Assembly: GCF_017591425.1 (NCBI RefSeq)
Contig: NW_024467121.1
Coordinates: forward strand, 24,626,707 to 24,690,706
DNA: 64,000 nt
Origin: Ochotona curzoniae
Taxonomy: Eukaryota > Chordata > Mammalia > Lagomorpha > Ochotonidae
Direction: 5' to 3'
Every line of letters begins with the position of its first letter. Position 1 is the stretch's first letter. A program made the position numbers and the translations under genes. The notes under the pieces are model-generated. The model saw only the letters and a list, made by a program, of their open reading frames with translations, was not told the DNA's origin and searched no databases. This document shows positions 46,894-58,517 of the stretch, piece by piece.

Positions 46894-48389
46894 GGAAAGT
46901 AGAGTGGAAAATATTTGTAAACTGCTCATTTGTGATATGTGAAAACTGTCCACTTGATAATCTTTAAAAAAGGACTGTGCCAAGAGGTTTTCAGAGACAA
47001 ACTAGACAGGACTGTGACCGGGAATAAGATATCAGGGAATCCTTGTTACTTGATGTTAAATGCTAGTTAGAGATGCAGCAACTTGGGCTCTGTTCCATGG
47101 CACGGAACCAAAATCTGTATTTAAACACCACCACAGGTGATCTTTACAGAGTCACAATTTCAGAAACAAGTGTTGCTGTGGATGAATGGATCTCATATAC
47201 AGGATTCTGTGTATGGTGAGAAATAAAACTGAAAATGGAGATTTGCCTCAGACCAGAAGGACCCTGAAGTCAATGCTAAGGGATAACGTTTTAGGTATAA
47301 AAGCATGAAATCATGAACTCATTTTTCCCAACTAAGCAGTGTGCCATGATTATATCTGCCATTATCCTGCACTGTGTGTATCAGTGACTATGACATTGGC
47401 AAGTCAATCATTTTCACTCCAATAAACAGATATTAAGCCTTCATTTATCTCCCAGATAGCCTGTTTGTAATTGCCTCGAAGGCAGGAAAACGGCTGGGGC
47501 TATTTCTCAAGGATACAGACATTAATCCTCTATCTCCCCCCTCCACTGATGGCTTTTTACTACCCTCATGGCTACAAATCTTACTCATTTCTAGACTAAT
47601 CCACTCCTGACTGTCTACCTGACTGTATACCTCTGAAAACTCAAAACAAAGAGAAAGAACATTTTGGTATGATTTTACTTGTTATAACAAGGATAGGACA
47701 CTGCAAAACTTGTACAGTGGTGGTCCCAGAAAGGAGGTAAGCACTGTGCTCCAGTAGATGCTTGCCTGACAACCTCCATTACCAATAAAGAAATGACTTA
47801 GTCTCCTGGATGATGTTTACTGCTCAGTGATGTGTAACGGCTACTTACTTAAGTGACTTGAAGACAAATGAGGGAAGAAAGCCTGGTTGTCAAACATAGC
47901 AAATTCCTACAAGAAATGCCTCTTGCTGTTCACCCTCTTTACTGTACTGCAGCTTGCTACACTGTATATATGTAAGAAATGTCACATTAGCATTCCAGTA
48001 AATTGTCCAGAAATTGGAACTCAAGTACATTAATATTCATTACTGGGGGAAGGAATTCTAGAAACATCACCAAAGGACATTTTTGCATCCTGCGAAGCAT
48101 TTTCATATTATGTTCTCAGTTACTCTCATGACAATCTCTGATAAACTTAAAACCACATTTTACTACTAGCATTAGTCTTATAGTTTTGTACATTAACAAG
48201 AGGATCTCAGAGAAGTTCATTCAGAGGAAGAATGGAGTGGGGGTAAGTTTATGCAACTATTCATTTGACTAATTTATTCACACGTAAAGCAATGAAAAAA
48301 GATCTTAACTTGTTTCACTATGAGACAATGCCATAGTATGAAGTGTCAAAATAATTTCTGTTCTCTGTTAAGTATCTACCAGATCTGAT
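46894..48389. other. Mostly unique sequence
   Basis: No gene seen. A MIR-like relic sits at 48090-48215. Confidence 0.4.
48090..48215 (+). repeat. MIR-like relic
   Basis: 'cagttactctcatgacaatc', 'cacattttactactagcatt' and 'aagaggatctcagagaagtt' follow the MIR order (acaac, attttacaga, gaggctcagagagg). Confidence 0.45.
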
Positions 48390-51300
48390 TGTGTGGACTG
48401 GGCACACGGAGTGGATGAAGCAGCCCACCCCCTGACTGCTTTTTAAGTGGCCGACACCATCTTTATTCCGCGGGCTTTGCCTACTGGCCACCTGCCAATA
48501 AGCTCTGGGGAGTTGGGTGATGAAATATTGCCTAGGGACATCCATGGACACCATATGTGAAAGTGAGGAATTAATCCTGGGGACACCCAACAACAGGGCC
48601 ACTGTACTGGCTCATGAAGGGACTGAGACCTGGTGGTATGGAGGGGAGAGACTGGAAGATCTGTATGGGTCAGACTTATTCACCAGCCTACATGGGAGTC
48701 CTGAGATGCGATTGTTAGCACAGAGCATCACTGACCACCACACGCCATACCACATGAAAGCTATGACTGGGGGCCTGTCTAGCAGACCTAGATCCAAGTA
48801 CCAGATTGAATGTTGGAACAGGTGATAGGTCATATCAGGCAGGGCCATGACACTAACCAGCACGTGAGAGAACCAGGCCCAGGGGTAAATTCTGTGGGGG
48901 ATAACTGGACCCTACCCTATGGAAATACAAGTCCCACTGGTTAGCTCAAGAGTTGGGGTGGTGACTGGCTGAACTAGGAGTGAACATGGAACCCACCAAC
49001 ACTCACAGGTACTGGAGCTGAGAACAGGCTGGGCAGGTCCAAGCTGCAGCACCTGCATGTGCATCTTAAAATAGGGTGCAGTGCTGGCCAGCCTGCAATA
49101 TCCACCAGCTCATACAAAGTCCAAGATGGAGGGGAAGGCTATGATGGGCAAGGGCCTGGCACCTGCTGGAGCATGTGAGATCTGGGTCTGGGAGAGTGCT
49201 GAGTGGGTAAATTGGGAGACTCCCCTACCACGCCATAGCGTGTGTTCCAGGCCTAGGGGTTGATTTTAGGAGGCGATGGACCGGACAGGGCCGAGTAGAT
49301 CTTAGCCCAGTAGTGAGTGCAGAAACCAGGCTGAAGTGCAGGTCATGCCAGGCTAGGGTATCATACCTACTGGGTCACATGAGCCAGAGACAGGAGTAGA
49401 CTGAGCAGGGCCAGGTTGCACCACTCGCCAGTGAGAGTTGGGACTGGGGCTGGCTAGGTCAGGCCAGGCTACAACATCTGAAGGCAAAGGCTAAGACAGA
49501 TGAGGGCTATACCAGGCCAGGTCAGCGCAACCACTGGCACACGTGAAATCTGTGGAGGCGAGCAGGCCTGCCTGGGGAGCTAGGGGGACACCCTGGCTGG
49601 GTTGTGATCCCCATTGGAGAGCACGATGGCTAGGGTAGGGGTTGTGGTCTGATCTGGATATAGCTGCAGAATCCATCAGCATGTGTGTGGGCTGGGTATG
49701 GGATGCGCCAGACTGGGTTAGAATCCAGCACCCACTAGGACTCATCAGAACTAGGGTAGGTATAGGACAGGATAGGCTAGGTCTCTGTCCCTACTGAGCC
49801 ATGTGTGAGCTGTGTCTGGGTACGGAGCAGGCTTGGCTGGGCTGTAGCGCCCAACAACAAGAACCAGAATGGATGAGGGCTGGTGAGGAAAGGCCACTGT
49901 TCCTCCTAGGACAGGAGGTGGACTAAGTAGGGCTGGCCCATGGAACCACCGGTGTGAGCGAGATCTGGCATTGGGAAAGATCCAGATGGAGGATCCTGGG
50001 GAACTCCTCTGTCGGGACACACTCCCTGCAGGTGAGTGCAAGAACCAAGATGGGGAACAGCCCAGACCAGGCCAAAATATAGTACCCACCAGCATACAAT
50101 TGGGGCAGGTCAGGGGCAGGCAGACTGGGTCAGTCCATAACACCGTCTGGTGAATCCAAGTACCAGAAAGGAGTGTGGCTTGGGCCAGGCCAGGGTGCAA
50201 TACCAGCCAGTCCACACAAGGGCTTGGACTGGGGACTGGCATGGTTGGGCTAGAATAGCCCCACCAGCATGAGTTGGAATTGGGGGTGGGCCGGTCCTGG
50301 TCCAGCTACAGCACCCACTGGCAAATGCTGAGGTGGAGGGCTGTGCCAGACTGTAAAACATGGGGGAGGGGGGTGGGAATGGCCCCAGTGAGGGGGCTGC
50401 AAAGGTTCCCCTGCTGGGTCACTACTCCCACTGACAAGCATGAGAGCTGGGACGGGGGCAGACCAGGCTGGGCAGGGCCACTTCCGATGGCCTGCATGTG
50501 AGCTGGATCAGGGAAAAGTCAGGCTGGGCTGACTGTACCTTCTGGTGCATGCATAAGCCAGTGTCAGTGTGGCTGGCAGATGCTGGCACAGGGGCCAAAT
50601 TCTGTCAGGCGCAGGCATGGCCTAGACAGACAGTGGCACCCTCTGGCACCAGTGTGGACTGGATAGTGGGGTTGGTTGGGATGAATTGGGCTTCAATACC
50701 CAGCAACATGTACAAGAGCTGAATGGGATGTGGGACAGACTGCACAAGTCTGCTGTACATACTGGCAAGCACAGGAACCAGGGCAGGAGTGGGGGTTTTT
50801 GTGGGTTGCTCTGACTAGCCTGCAGCTCCCAATGGTTTATACGAAGGCCAAGTATGCAGTGGGCAAGATTGGGCTGGGTTGCAAAACCCATCGAGTTTTG
50901 TAAAACATGAGGCTGGAGACAGAACTGACCCAGCAATTGCAACTACCAGTGTGTGTAGGCCAATTTGGGTAACAAAAGGTGCCAGACTCTGTATTGGCAA
51001 ACACACAAGAATCAAGTCTGGGATGGCTTCAGATGAGGTTTCTTGGGTGATTCCCTACCAACTGAACTGCTGAACTCAGAACCCTAACCATGGAGAGAAT
51101 TGCGGGTTCCATGGGCCAACTGTGGGAGTGGATGTGTCAGATCTGGGTCTCCCTAGTAGCTCAGATGAGGCAGAAGACAGCATATCCATATGTACATGGA
51201 GGATATGGGAGTACATCAGAGCCTCCAGAGGACACCTGGTACCATGGCAGAGGATGGAGGACAGAACAAATTGATCAACTACCCCAGCCAATCACTGGCA

Positions 51301-51432
51301 TTGAAGATCTGGGCAGACGGAGACTCTAAAGTGAACTACAGCAGCAAGTGGATTCGGGAAAGATTTCATAGCGTTTGGAGTGGTAGGATCGTCAGCAATT
51401 CCCGACTGCTGAACTGTCAAAACCTCTTGAGA
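48390..51432 (+). mobile_element. GC-rich composite retroelement, copy 6 (longest continuous copy)
   Basis: About 3.0 kb in sense orientation. The first 450 bases match the 27200-27490 part of copy 2 in reverse ('ccatggctttt...' against 'aaagctatgactgggggcct'). From 48846 'gacactaaccagca' and the array phrases follow ('gagctgggactggggc', 'cagcacccactggcaaatgc'), then the 3' domain from 50730 ('gggatgtgggacagactgca'). It stops at 'tcaaaacctcttgag' and joins L1 3' UTR directly, so the usual last 200 bases are missing. The left edge is approximate. Small open frames (for example 102 codons at 48517-48825) show no family resemblance. Confidence 0.6.
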
Positions 51433-51790
51433 AATTCATAGTCTTGTAAACTTCTGGTTTTTTTTTTGTTGATTTTGTATTGTAGCTTTACATTTAAGAG
51501 GGGTGTGTGGTGACTGTATAATGGAGACTATCATGTCCAGATGTGAGGATACAGTACAGTGTGCATCTCTACTTCCAGATCAAAGATGAACTACTAATGA
51601 AACTATTAGCTCTATCTTGACAATAGGAGGCTGGACTCTCTGCCATTGTCCATGCCTGCAATGATAAACATCTGACTGTTTATGAAGAGCTATGCTATAG
51701 TAATAACATAGGAAAATTCGGTGGTGAGAGGGGACTTGGAGACGGGGCAGGAGAAATAAAAACACATAAATAAATAATTTTTTAAAAAGC
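51433..51790 (+). mobile_element. L1 3' UTR fused to composite copy 6
   Basis: 'gactgtataatggagactat', 'catgtccagatgtgaggata', 'gcatctctacttccagatca', 'caataggaggctggactctc' and a final A-rich tail match the other L1 3' ends (58130-58517, 61400-61740, 61980-62305). Confidence 0.75.
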
Positions 51791-53089
51791 AAATAATAAA
51801 AAGTAGCTACCAGATGCAATAAATACATTATTGCAGAATCTTTAACTTCAGGTTAGACATTATCATCCTCACTATAGAGCTGAAGAAAGTAAAATTCATA
51901 GCACTTCAATACTGTTCCTGTGGTTACAATTTGACATCCGATTTTAACTTCAAGGCCCAGGCTTTGTATTCTACAATAGCTTCTCATTACCAGTGCCTTG
52001 TAAGTGTCTGACATTGCAAGAGAAAACATCTGGTGTGACTTATTGATCCTCATCCACTTTCAGGGAAATGAAGTAGTCTCAACCTCCATTGTCTGAGATG
52101 TCATCTTTTGAACAGAATTGTCAGTTATCTTTCTCTTGTCAATTTCAAAAAGCTGGTATTAAATTTCTTTTCTAACCACAAAATTGGTTCTCCAAGTGGA
52201 ATTTAAATTGAGACCCGAAGTTTTACTGTATTGATTATTCATCCATCTAATAACCATCCATCCAACCTACTCACAAAATTCTTGTCTGCCTCCATACTCA
52301 TTAGGTTATGTGAAAAAAAAAGACAAAACAAAACAACAAACAACAGTATTAGAGCAGAAGCAATTTATGACTGTCTTGTCAGATCACTAACAAAGACAGA
52401 TGCAACAAAAGTCAACACATTAGTGCTGGCAGACAGAGCTTAAGTGAACTTGGCTTATTACTTGCAGTCTCCACTCTGCAGGTGATTACCAGCACTCCAG
52501 CAGCTGTCAGAGAGTTAGTCAGCAAAGAAATCCTCTGTTTTATGAGATACAGATTCTAAATTCTGTCACTATGAACCAATGATGTCCCTGAAAATTCATT
52601 ATTTAGGAAATGAGAACTTAGGGAAGAGCCTGACTACCTATTCCTCTTACCATCCTTGGCCAAGAAGTTAAAGCAGATTCTACAGGATTACTGGTGATCT
52701 ATTTGCAAACTTCAGATAAGACTTCCAGAAAACACAAATGTCAAATCAGTTCATGAGACCAACCATGACCCATTGCAATCAGGCAGTCAGACATCCTCAG
52801 TGTGGCTACAAATGCCACAGTGCATTTGAAATAATCAAAATGAAGCAAAAGCATTAAAAGCCAAAAGCTCCAAAACCAAACAAGCATCCTGTTAGAAGTG
52901 GGAAGTCAGAGGTGACCTTGAGAGTAGAAGCCTCCAGAAATCCCTGGAATCTTTGGAGAGAGTTACATCGATTGAGCAAGGTAAAGCAACCCCAGCAGAA
53001 CCCAAGTTATCTTTCACAGGCTCCTCCCTCCAGCTCAAATCAAACCCACTGCTCTGTCCTACAGACTCAAAGTGTCCTGAACAAAATGA
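51791..53089. other. Unique intergenic sequence
   Basis: No gene or repeat recognised with confidence. Confidence 0.4.
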
Positions 53090-53425
53090 AGAACACATGA
53101 CTAAAATGTTTCATATTGTATCTTACCCAAGTCCATATATTGAAATCCCCAGTGGGAAAATAGTTGGAGGTGGGGCTTACATGATAAATAACCAGGATTT
53201 GATGAGAACAGGAGAGTAGAGTTGCCATGCTGGGATTAACAAACTTGCAAAAAGATAGAGCCATCACTCTGCGTGTGCACATCAAAGAAGGCCATGCAAG
53301 CAACCTACCAAGAAATGGGCCTTCCTGCAAACCTGACCTTGCTGACCCCTAGACCTCGGGCTCCTAGCCTACAGAACCATGAAAAACAAACTGTTATGTA
53401 AGCTGCCTGGTCTATCGTGTTAGTT
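53090..53425 (+). mobile_element. MaLR-type solo LTR
   Basis: Blocks in order: 'tccatatattgaaatcccca', 'gttggaggtggggcttacat', 'ccaggatttgatgagaacag', 'agagccatcactctgcgtgt', 'cctagacctcgggctcctag', 'cctacagaaccatgaaaaac'. No viral genes. Confidence 0.75.
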
Positions 53426-53683
53426 TTAACAGTTTAGATTGAGATCCAGAGCCAGAAAGAAGCTAGACAAGGTTTAATTAATGTAACTATGCCCTTTATG
53501 ATGTTGGTTAAGAGCAGTGATGCATTCTTGATGGTCCTTGGTGTAGGTTTACTGGTATTCTCCTTTCTATTCTCTGAAAACTCCAACCCCCCACTCCTCC
53601 TCTCACTCCAAATGAGTCCAAAATGCTTACCAAAGGACTCTGGACTGCCCATTGCCCTGCGTATCTTCCACATTTGCTCATAT

Positions 53684-53714
53684 TCTCTCTCTCTCTCTCC
53701 CTCTCCCTCTCTCT
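53684..53714. repeat. (CT)n microsatellite
   Basis: A CT run with a few CC interruptions. Confidence 0.85.
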
Positions 53715-53794
53715 TTTCTATCTTTATCCTTTTGCTCTCCACTACCTCCTGCTGCAGCACTGACACAAGCACAAGTATACTGCCTTATTGAATC

Positions 53795-54560
53795 CCATCT
53801 TTTAACTCATTTTTTTAATTTTGAATTTTATGGTACAATTATGTAGGGTTTGGGATCTGCTCCCCCAAATTGTTACAATAGTATACTCCTTCATATAACA
53901 AGTTACAATTCCATCAGTCTGTTATTTAAGTGTGCCCCAACATTGCTAGTACAGACAATGTTAGACAGTCCAGTCTAGATATGCCCAACAGCTTCATTGG
54001 GAGTCCCATCTGATTTGGAAGTAGGGATGTGTGTTACATTGTATTTTCGCATCTGGGTATGGCAGTTTCTATTACTCCATCCTTATACATTCCCTTAAAG
54101 GGGGAGCTACGAAATAAGGTCAACAACAGATATAAATACGAAGTTAAAACAAAAAATACAAAAAAAAAAAAAAACACCATAGAGTCAAATAAACATGCCA
54201 CTGGATAACCAATGTATGGGTGACGAAAAGAAAACATAAAAGCCTGATTTGCATGATGATTTCCTTATATTCGAGAGAATATAGGGTATTTGTCCTTTTG
54301 GGATTGACTTATTTCACTTAGCATGATGGGCTCTAGTTGGGATCATCTAGTTGCAAATTGTACGATTTCATTCTTTTTCATGGCTAAGTAATATTCCATG
54401 GAGTAGATGTACCACAGTCTGTTTAGCCACTCCTCTTTGGACAGGCATCAGGATTGTTTCCATGTCTTTGCTATTGTCCTGCTATATAGAGTTACAGATC
54501 CCCTTCTCATATCTAGTTTTCATTTCCTCAAGCCCATTTTCTATACACCCATTGATCTAG
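53795..54560 (-). mobile_element. L1 3' end, antisense
   Basis: Read on the minus strand: end of ORF2 ('ccatggaatattacttagcc' region at 54385-54405) followed by the L1 3' UTR ('catccctacttccaaatcag', 'gggactcccaatgaagctgt', 'gggcatatctagactggact') and a short tail. An A run at 54161-54174 on the plus strand is internal. Confidence 0.75.
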
Positions 54561-54733
54561 CATGCGTCTCCTTCATTATCCCTTAGCCTCTCATATCCCA
54601 AAGATATGCCTTTCCAATCTCAGTCACTTCTCTGGCACCAATTTCACTAAACATCTCCCAACCTCTTAAATTACTGATGGCAATTGACAAAATCAACTAT
54701 TTTAAACACTGTTCTGACACTGCAAAATAGTTA

Positions 54734-54985
54734 AAGTCACTCATTGCCTGAAGTACCAGCATCCTATAGGTGCACTGGTTCAGGTCGTGGCTGTTACACT
54801 TCTGATCATGCTCCCAATTAATACTTCCAGGAAAGCAGCAGAGTATGACCTACATGCTTAGTTCCCTGAACCCACATGGCAGATCAGGAATAAGCTCCTG
54901 GTTTGGCTCGGCCCAATCCCAGGCCATTGTGGCCCTTTGGGTCTTCTCTCTGTAATCTCTGCCTTTCAAACAAATTCAATAAATA
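54734..54985 (+). mobile_element. Old CSINE, sense, partial
   Basis: 'taccagcatcctataggtgc', 'ctggttcaggtcgtggctgt', 'caggaaagcagcagagtatg' and the tail 'ctttcaaacaaattcaataa'. Confidence 0.7.
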
Positions 54986-55019
54986 AGACAATCCCTCTAT
55001 TATGAAACAAACTAGCAAA

Positions 55020-55345
55020 AAACCCCACTCTGTCCTTTGGGTCTTCCTGGGTATCTGCCTCACACATGCCCCTGCATTTATCCCTTCCATATCAAACTCC
55101 TTAGCAAGCTGACCCATGACTTCCTCATTACCCTGTTAATGTTCCCAGGAGTCTTTCCTGAAGCTCTGCCTTCCCCTTTCCTCCTTGTCTCTCCTCTCAT
55201 CTTCCGTTCTCCTGTTATCCACTCTCTCTACATTTTGGCACACATCCCAGATTCCACTAACATTTCATATTCTTCTTATTAAGCATGGCCTATCTTTGCC
55301 TCACACTTCAAAACTTCAAAAGGCAATTCCTCTATCAAAAGGAGT
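55020..55345 (+). repeat. Possible L2 relic
   Basis: Pyrimidine-rich text with 'aaactccttagcaagctgac', 'tttcctgaagctctgccttc' and similar L2-like phrases. Diverged. Confidence 0.35.
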
Positions 55346-55352
55346 AACTACT

Positions 55353-58300
55353 CCAGAGAATCAAGATGGTCACATAAGGTGCAGACATGTTCGAGATGAT
55401 GGAGAATCATTAGGGTAAAGCACAGAGCAGATTACAGAAAAAGATATGGGTCAGTCAACAGAAGGGTAACTACAGACCCCCTGGACACAGGGAAGAGGTT
55501 TACAGGCTTATAGGGAACAAAAAACCAACTAGCCACTGGTAAGCAGCAATATGGACTCTATGGACAACCAGGGATCCAGTGACAGTCACAGATCACCTCT
55601 TGCAGCAGCCAGGTAGGAGCTTGGTTTCACATGCAGAGCTCAGGAGGTGAAGGCAGGGTGAGACTCACTAATCCTGCCAAATACTTTGGCAAAACAATGA
55701 ACAGAAGGGGAGCTGCAGACTCCATGGGGCAGACTGGTGGCAGGTCAGATCTCACAGCACAGGGATCAAACACCAGAGCAGGCATGTTTCCAGCTAGTCA
55801 CACCAGGCTGATCCCATGGGGAGGACAGTGCCAGTTTCGCATCCTGCAGGATCTATGGCCAACAGCCCCAGGCTCTGACAATGCCCAGCCGGGAGCCATC
55901 TTGCATGTCTAGACAAGATCAGCACCACTGACAATTAAGAAGCTGACATCTTCCTAATCCAGGACACTGAACATAAAAATTGACTTATAGACCTATAGAT
56001 AATACATCTTAGAAATCTGCACTAAGGAGAAAAATCAAGCAGGATTGCAATGTCAAAAATTAAAAGAGACAGATGCACAATGAATGTTACTGAAGACTCC
56101 CCAGTAAAGGAGCAAAAGCCTCTACCAACCTCAGAGTTAACTGAGGAAGACATTGATAAAACAGAGGACACAGAATTCAGAAAACTCATTATAAAGCTTC
56201 TGACCAAAAATGAGAAGCACATAATATAGGAGTTCAAAGAATTTAAAGAACTTATCACACAGGAAATGAATCAAATGAAAGCTGACATTTCAGAAGTGGA
56301 GAGTCTCAAAAATAGAATGAATGAAGCAAAAGAAATAATATCAGAATTGGAAGATATTTCCTGTCACCATGAAGAAACAAGCAAAAAAACTGAGAGCAGA
56401 GCTAGACCAAGCAAAAAAAAAAAGTAATCAAGAATGTAAAAATATGATTAAAAGGCACAACATAAGAACTCTGGGAGTTCCAGAAGGGACAGAAAAAGAA
56501 TCTGTGATTAAAGTTTTATTCAATAAAATAATAAATGAAAACTTCCCTGATCTGGAGAAAAAATTGGAAAACAATACACAGGAGGGTCACAGAATTCCCA
56601 TCAGAGTTCATCAAAAGTGAACCTCACCAAGACATGGGATAATCAAGCTCTCCTCAGTTGAACATAATGAAAAGATCCTTAAATGTGCATGTGAAAAAAA
56701 TAAAGTGACCTATAAAGGAACCCAAGTCAAACTCACAGCTGACCTCTAAGAGGAAACACTATAGGCCAGGAGAGAATGGAGTGACATATTCCAGACTCTA
56801 AAAGGGAAAATTTTTCAGCCCAGAATAACATGTCTGGCAAAGCTCTCCTTTGTCTTTTTTTTTTCTCCTTTGTCTTTGAAAACGAAATAAAATTCTTCTA
56901 CAATAAAGAAAAACTCCAAGAATTTGCCTCTTCAATCCTACACAAGGTTTTTCAAACAATAGAAAGAGAGGCAATCCTTCCAAACTCTTTTTATGAAGCT
57001 AATATCACCTTAATACCAAAGCCAGATAAAGAAATAGAAAACTACAAAAAACTTTAAGAAGATCTTGAAGAAAACTTCAAAAAATGGAGAAACATATCAT
57101 GTTCCTGGATGGGTAAAATCAATACCATCAAAATGTCTGTACTACCAAAAGCAATATATACATTCAACGCAATCCCAATCAAACTACCCAAAACATTCTT
57201 CATAGAACTGAAAAAAAACATACAAAGATTCATCTTAAAACAAAAAACCACGAATAGCTAGAACTGTCCTGAATCTGCATTAGTCATTAGCAAAAACTAG
57301 AAAGACATACAGTGGGATCCAAGAGCGATCCTGACAGCCTCTTAAAAGGAAGTCGTATGCACAGAGCTGAAGGGGACCCCAGAGTGGAACAGAGGAGGAC
57401 AGGAGGAGGCTTGTATCTCAACCCCAGTGACTGCTGGATCCTCACCAAGGACTATCATTATGGGCACTAAGGACTATATCCCAACTGTCAAGGAGATCAC
57501 AGGGAATTGGAGTGCCCTCATAGGCCAAGAGCTCTGAGGTCAACTATTCCCTATCGGATCTCCCACATGGGATGGAAGAAGCCCAGAACCCTCCTCACAG
57601 GGTCTAATGACATCAGAACAATAGCCAGGAGCCCTGAGCGGTCCTCAGAAGAACAGTAAACTTCCTTCAGGACTCAGGAGAGGAGGCTTTTCTGGTCCTT
57701 ACTTATGTCCAACTTTGGCTCCCCATCCTCTCTTGCAATCATCAGGGTTGCTCCGGAGTCCCCCAAAATTAAATCAGATAGACAGACCAATAAGGAAAGC
57801 TTAGAACAAACAAGAAAAAGTCAGACACAAAGATCAGTTATTCCTCACTATGGTATTGAAGATTTCTCTGCACACCCCTCCTAAAATTGTTCTGCTCCTC
57901 AATCATTAACATATGACTTGTTAGGGTTATAATCCTGTTTGGACTATCCTAAAATTCACAAAGTTCGATAAAAATCACGCTTGAATACTATAAGCTGCTA
58001 AATATAAATATGAAGGAAAAAAAAGACATGAAACAGCTGAATAGTACCTATAACCATTTTAAGGTTTATAGCAGTTGATGATGCATTAACTAATTGAGAT
58101 GTCAATTAAGTAGTTACAAGATGTGGTTAAGAACTTGAATTTTTGAACACATCGGTCACTCAGTACCATGTCAATTGACTTCATGATGTTGTAAATTTCC
58201 ATGTTTCTTCATGTTGTTGAATTTGTGTTGTGGCTTTTCATTTGGAGGGGATGATAATCTGCCAGCTCTGCTTTCAGATCAAGGATGGTCTCCCAATGAA

Positions 58301-58517
58301 ACTGCTGGATTTATCTGGACAATAAGATGCTGGACTCCCTGCATGGTCCATGCCCACAATGATGGAATTATGACTGGTTTTAAGCTATACTGATCTAATA
58401 ATATGGAGGGAATCAATATGGGGGAAAGGCTTGGGAAAAGGTTGGGGGAAATCCCAGAGCCTATGGAACTGTGTAATAAGACGAAACAAAAATATAAAAT
58501 AAAATAAAACAAAATAG
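55353..58517 (+). mobile_element. L1 with intact 5' start, rearranged
   Basis: It starts 'ccagagaatcaagatgg' with a YY1-type CAAGATGG (55362-55369), has a 5' UTR of about 730 bases and a broken ORF1 (56080 on). A jump leads into ORF2 reverse transcriptase (56956-57055, [18 protein letters not shown]), then to a later ORF2 part (57060-57275, [20 protein letters not shown]). From 57276 to about 58130 the sequence is not assigned, perhaps an extended 3' UTR. The common L1 3' UTR and A-rich tail end it at 58517. Confidence 0.75.
56080..56955 (+). pseudogene. L1 ORF1 relic
   Basis: ORF1p is the RNA-binding chaperone of L1. The start MNVTEDSPVKEQKPLPT is followed by an acidic and helical part with a stop after about 49 codons. 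The RNA-recognition-domain part is at 56445-56620 (NIRTLGVPEGTEKESV) and the C-terminal domain at 56670-56950 (VTYKGTQVKLTADL, later [13 protein letters not shown]). Stops and a small CT-rich expansion (about 56857-56880) break the frame, so no complete protein is made. Confidence 0.75.

Noticed and set aside
46270..46983. Long open frames on both strands (about 204 and 214 codons) with Gly/Arg/Glu or Pro/Ser repeats
   Set aside because: They are produced by the 21-22 bp minisatellite and the neighbouring CSINE. All frames stay open because the unit lacks stops. No gene-like start or splice context.
48517..48825. 102-codon frame at the start of composite copy 6
   Set aside because: The matching region of copy 2 (27200-27490) does not keep a corresponding frame that I can see, so coding is unlikely.
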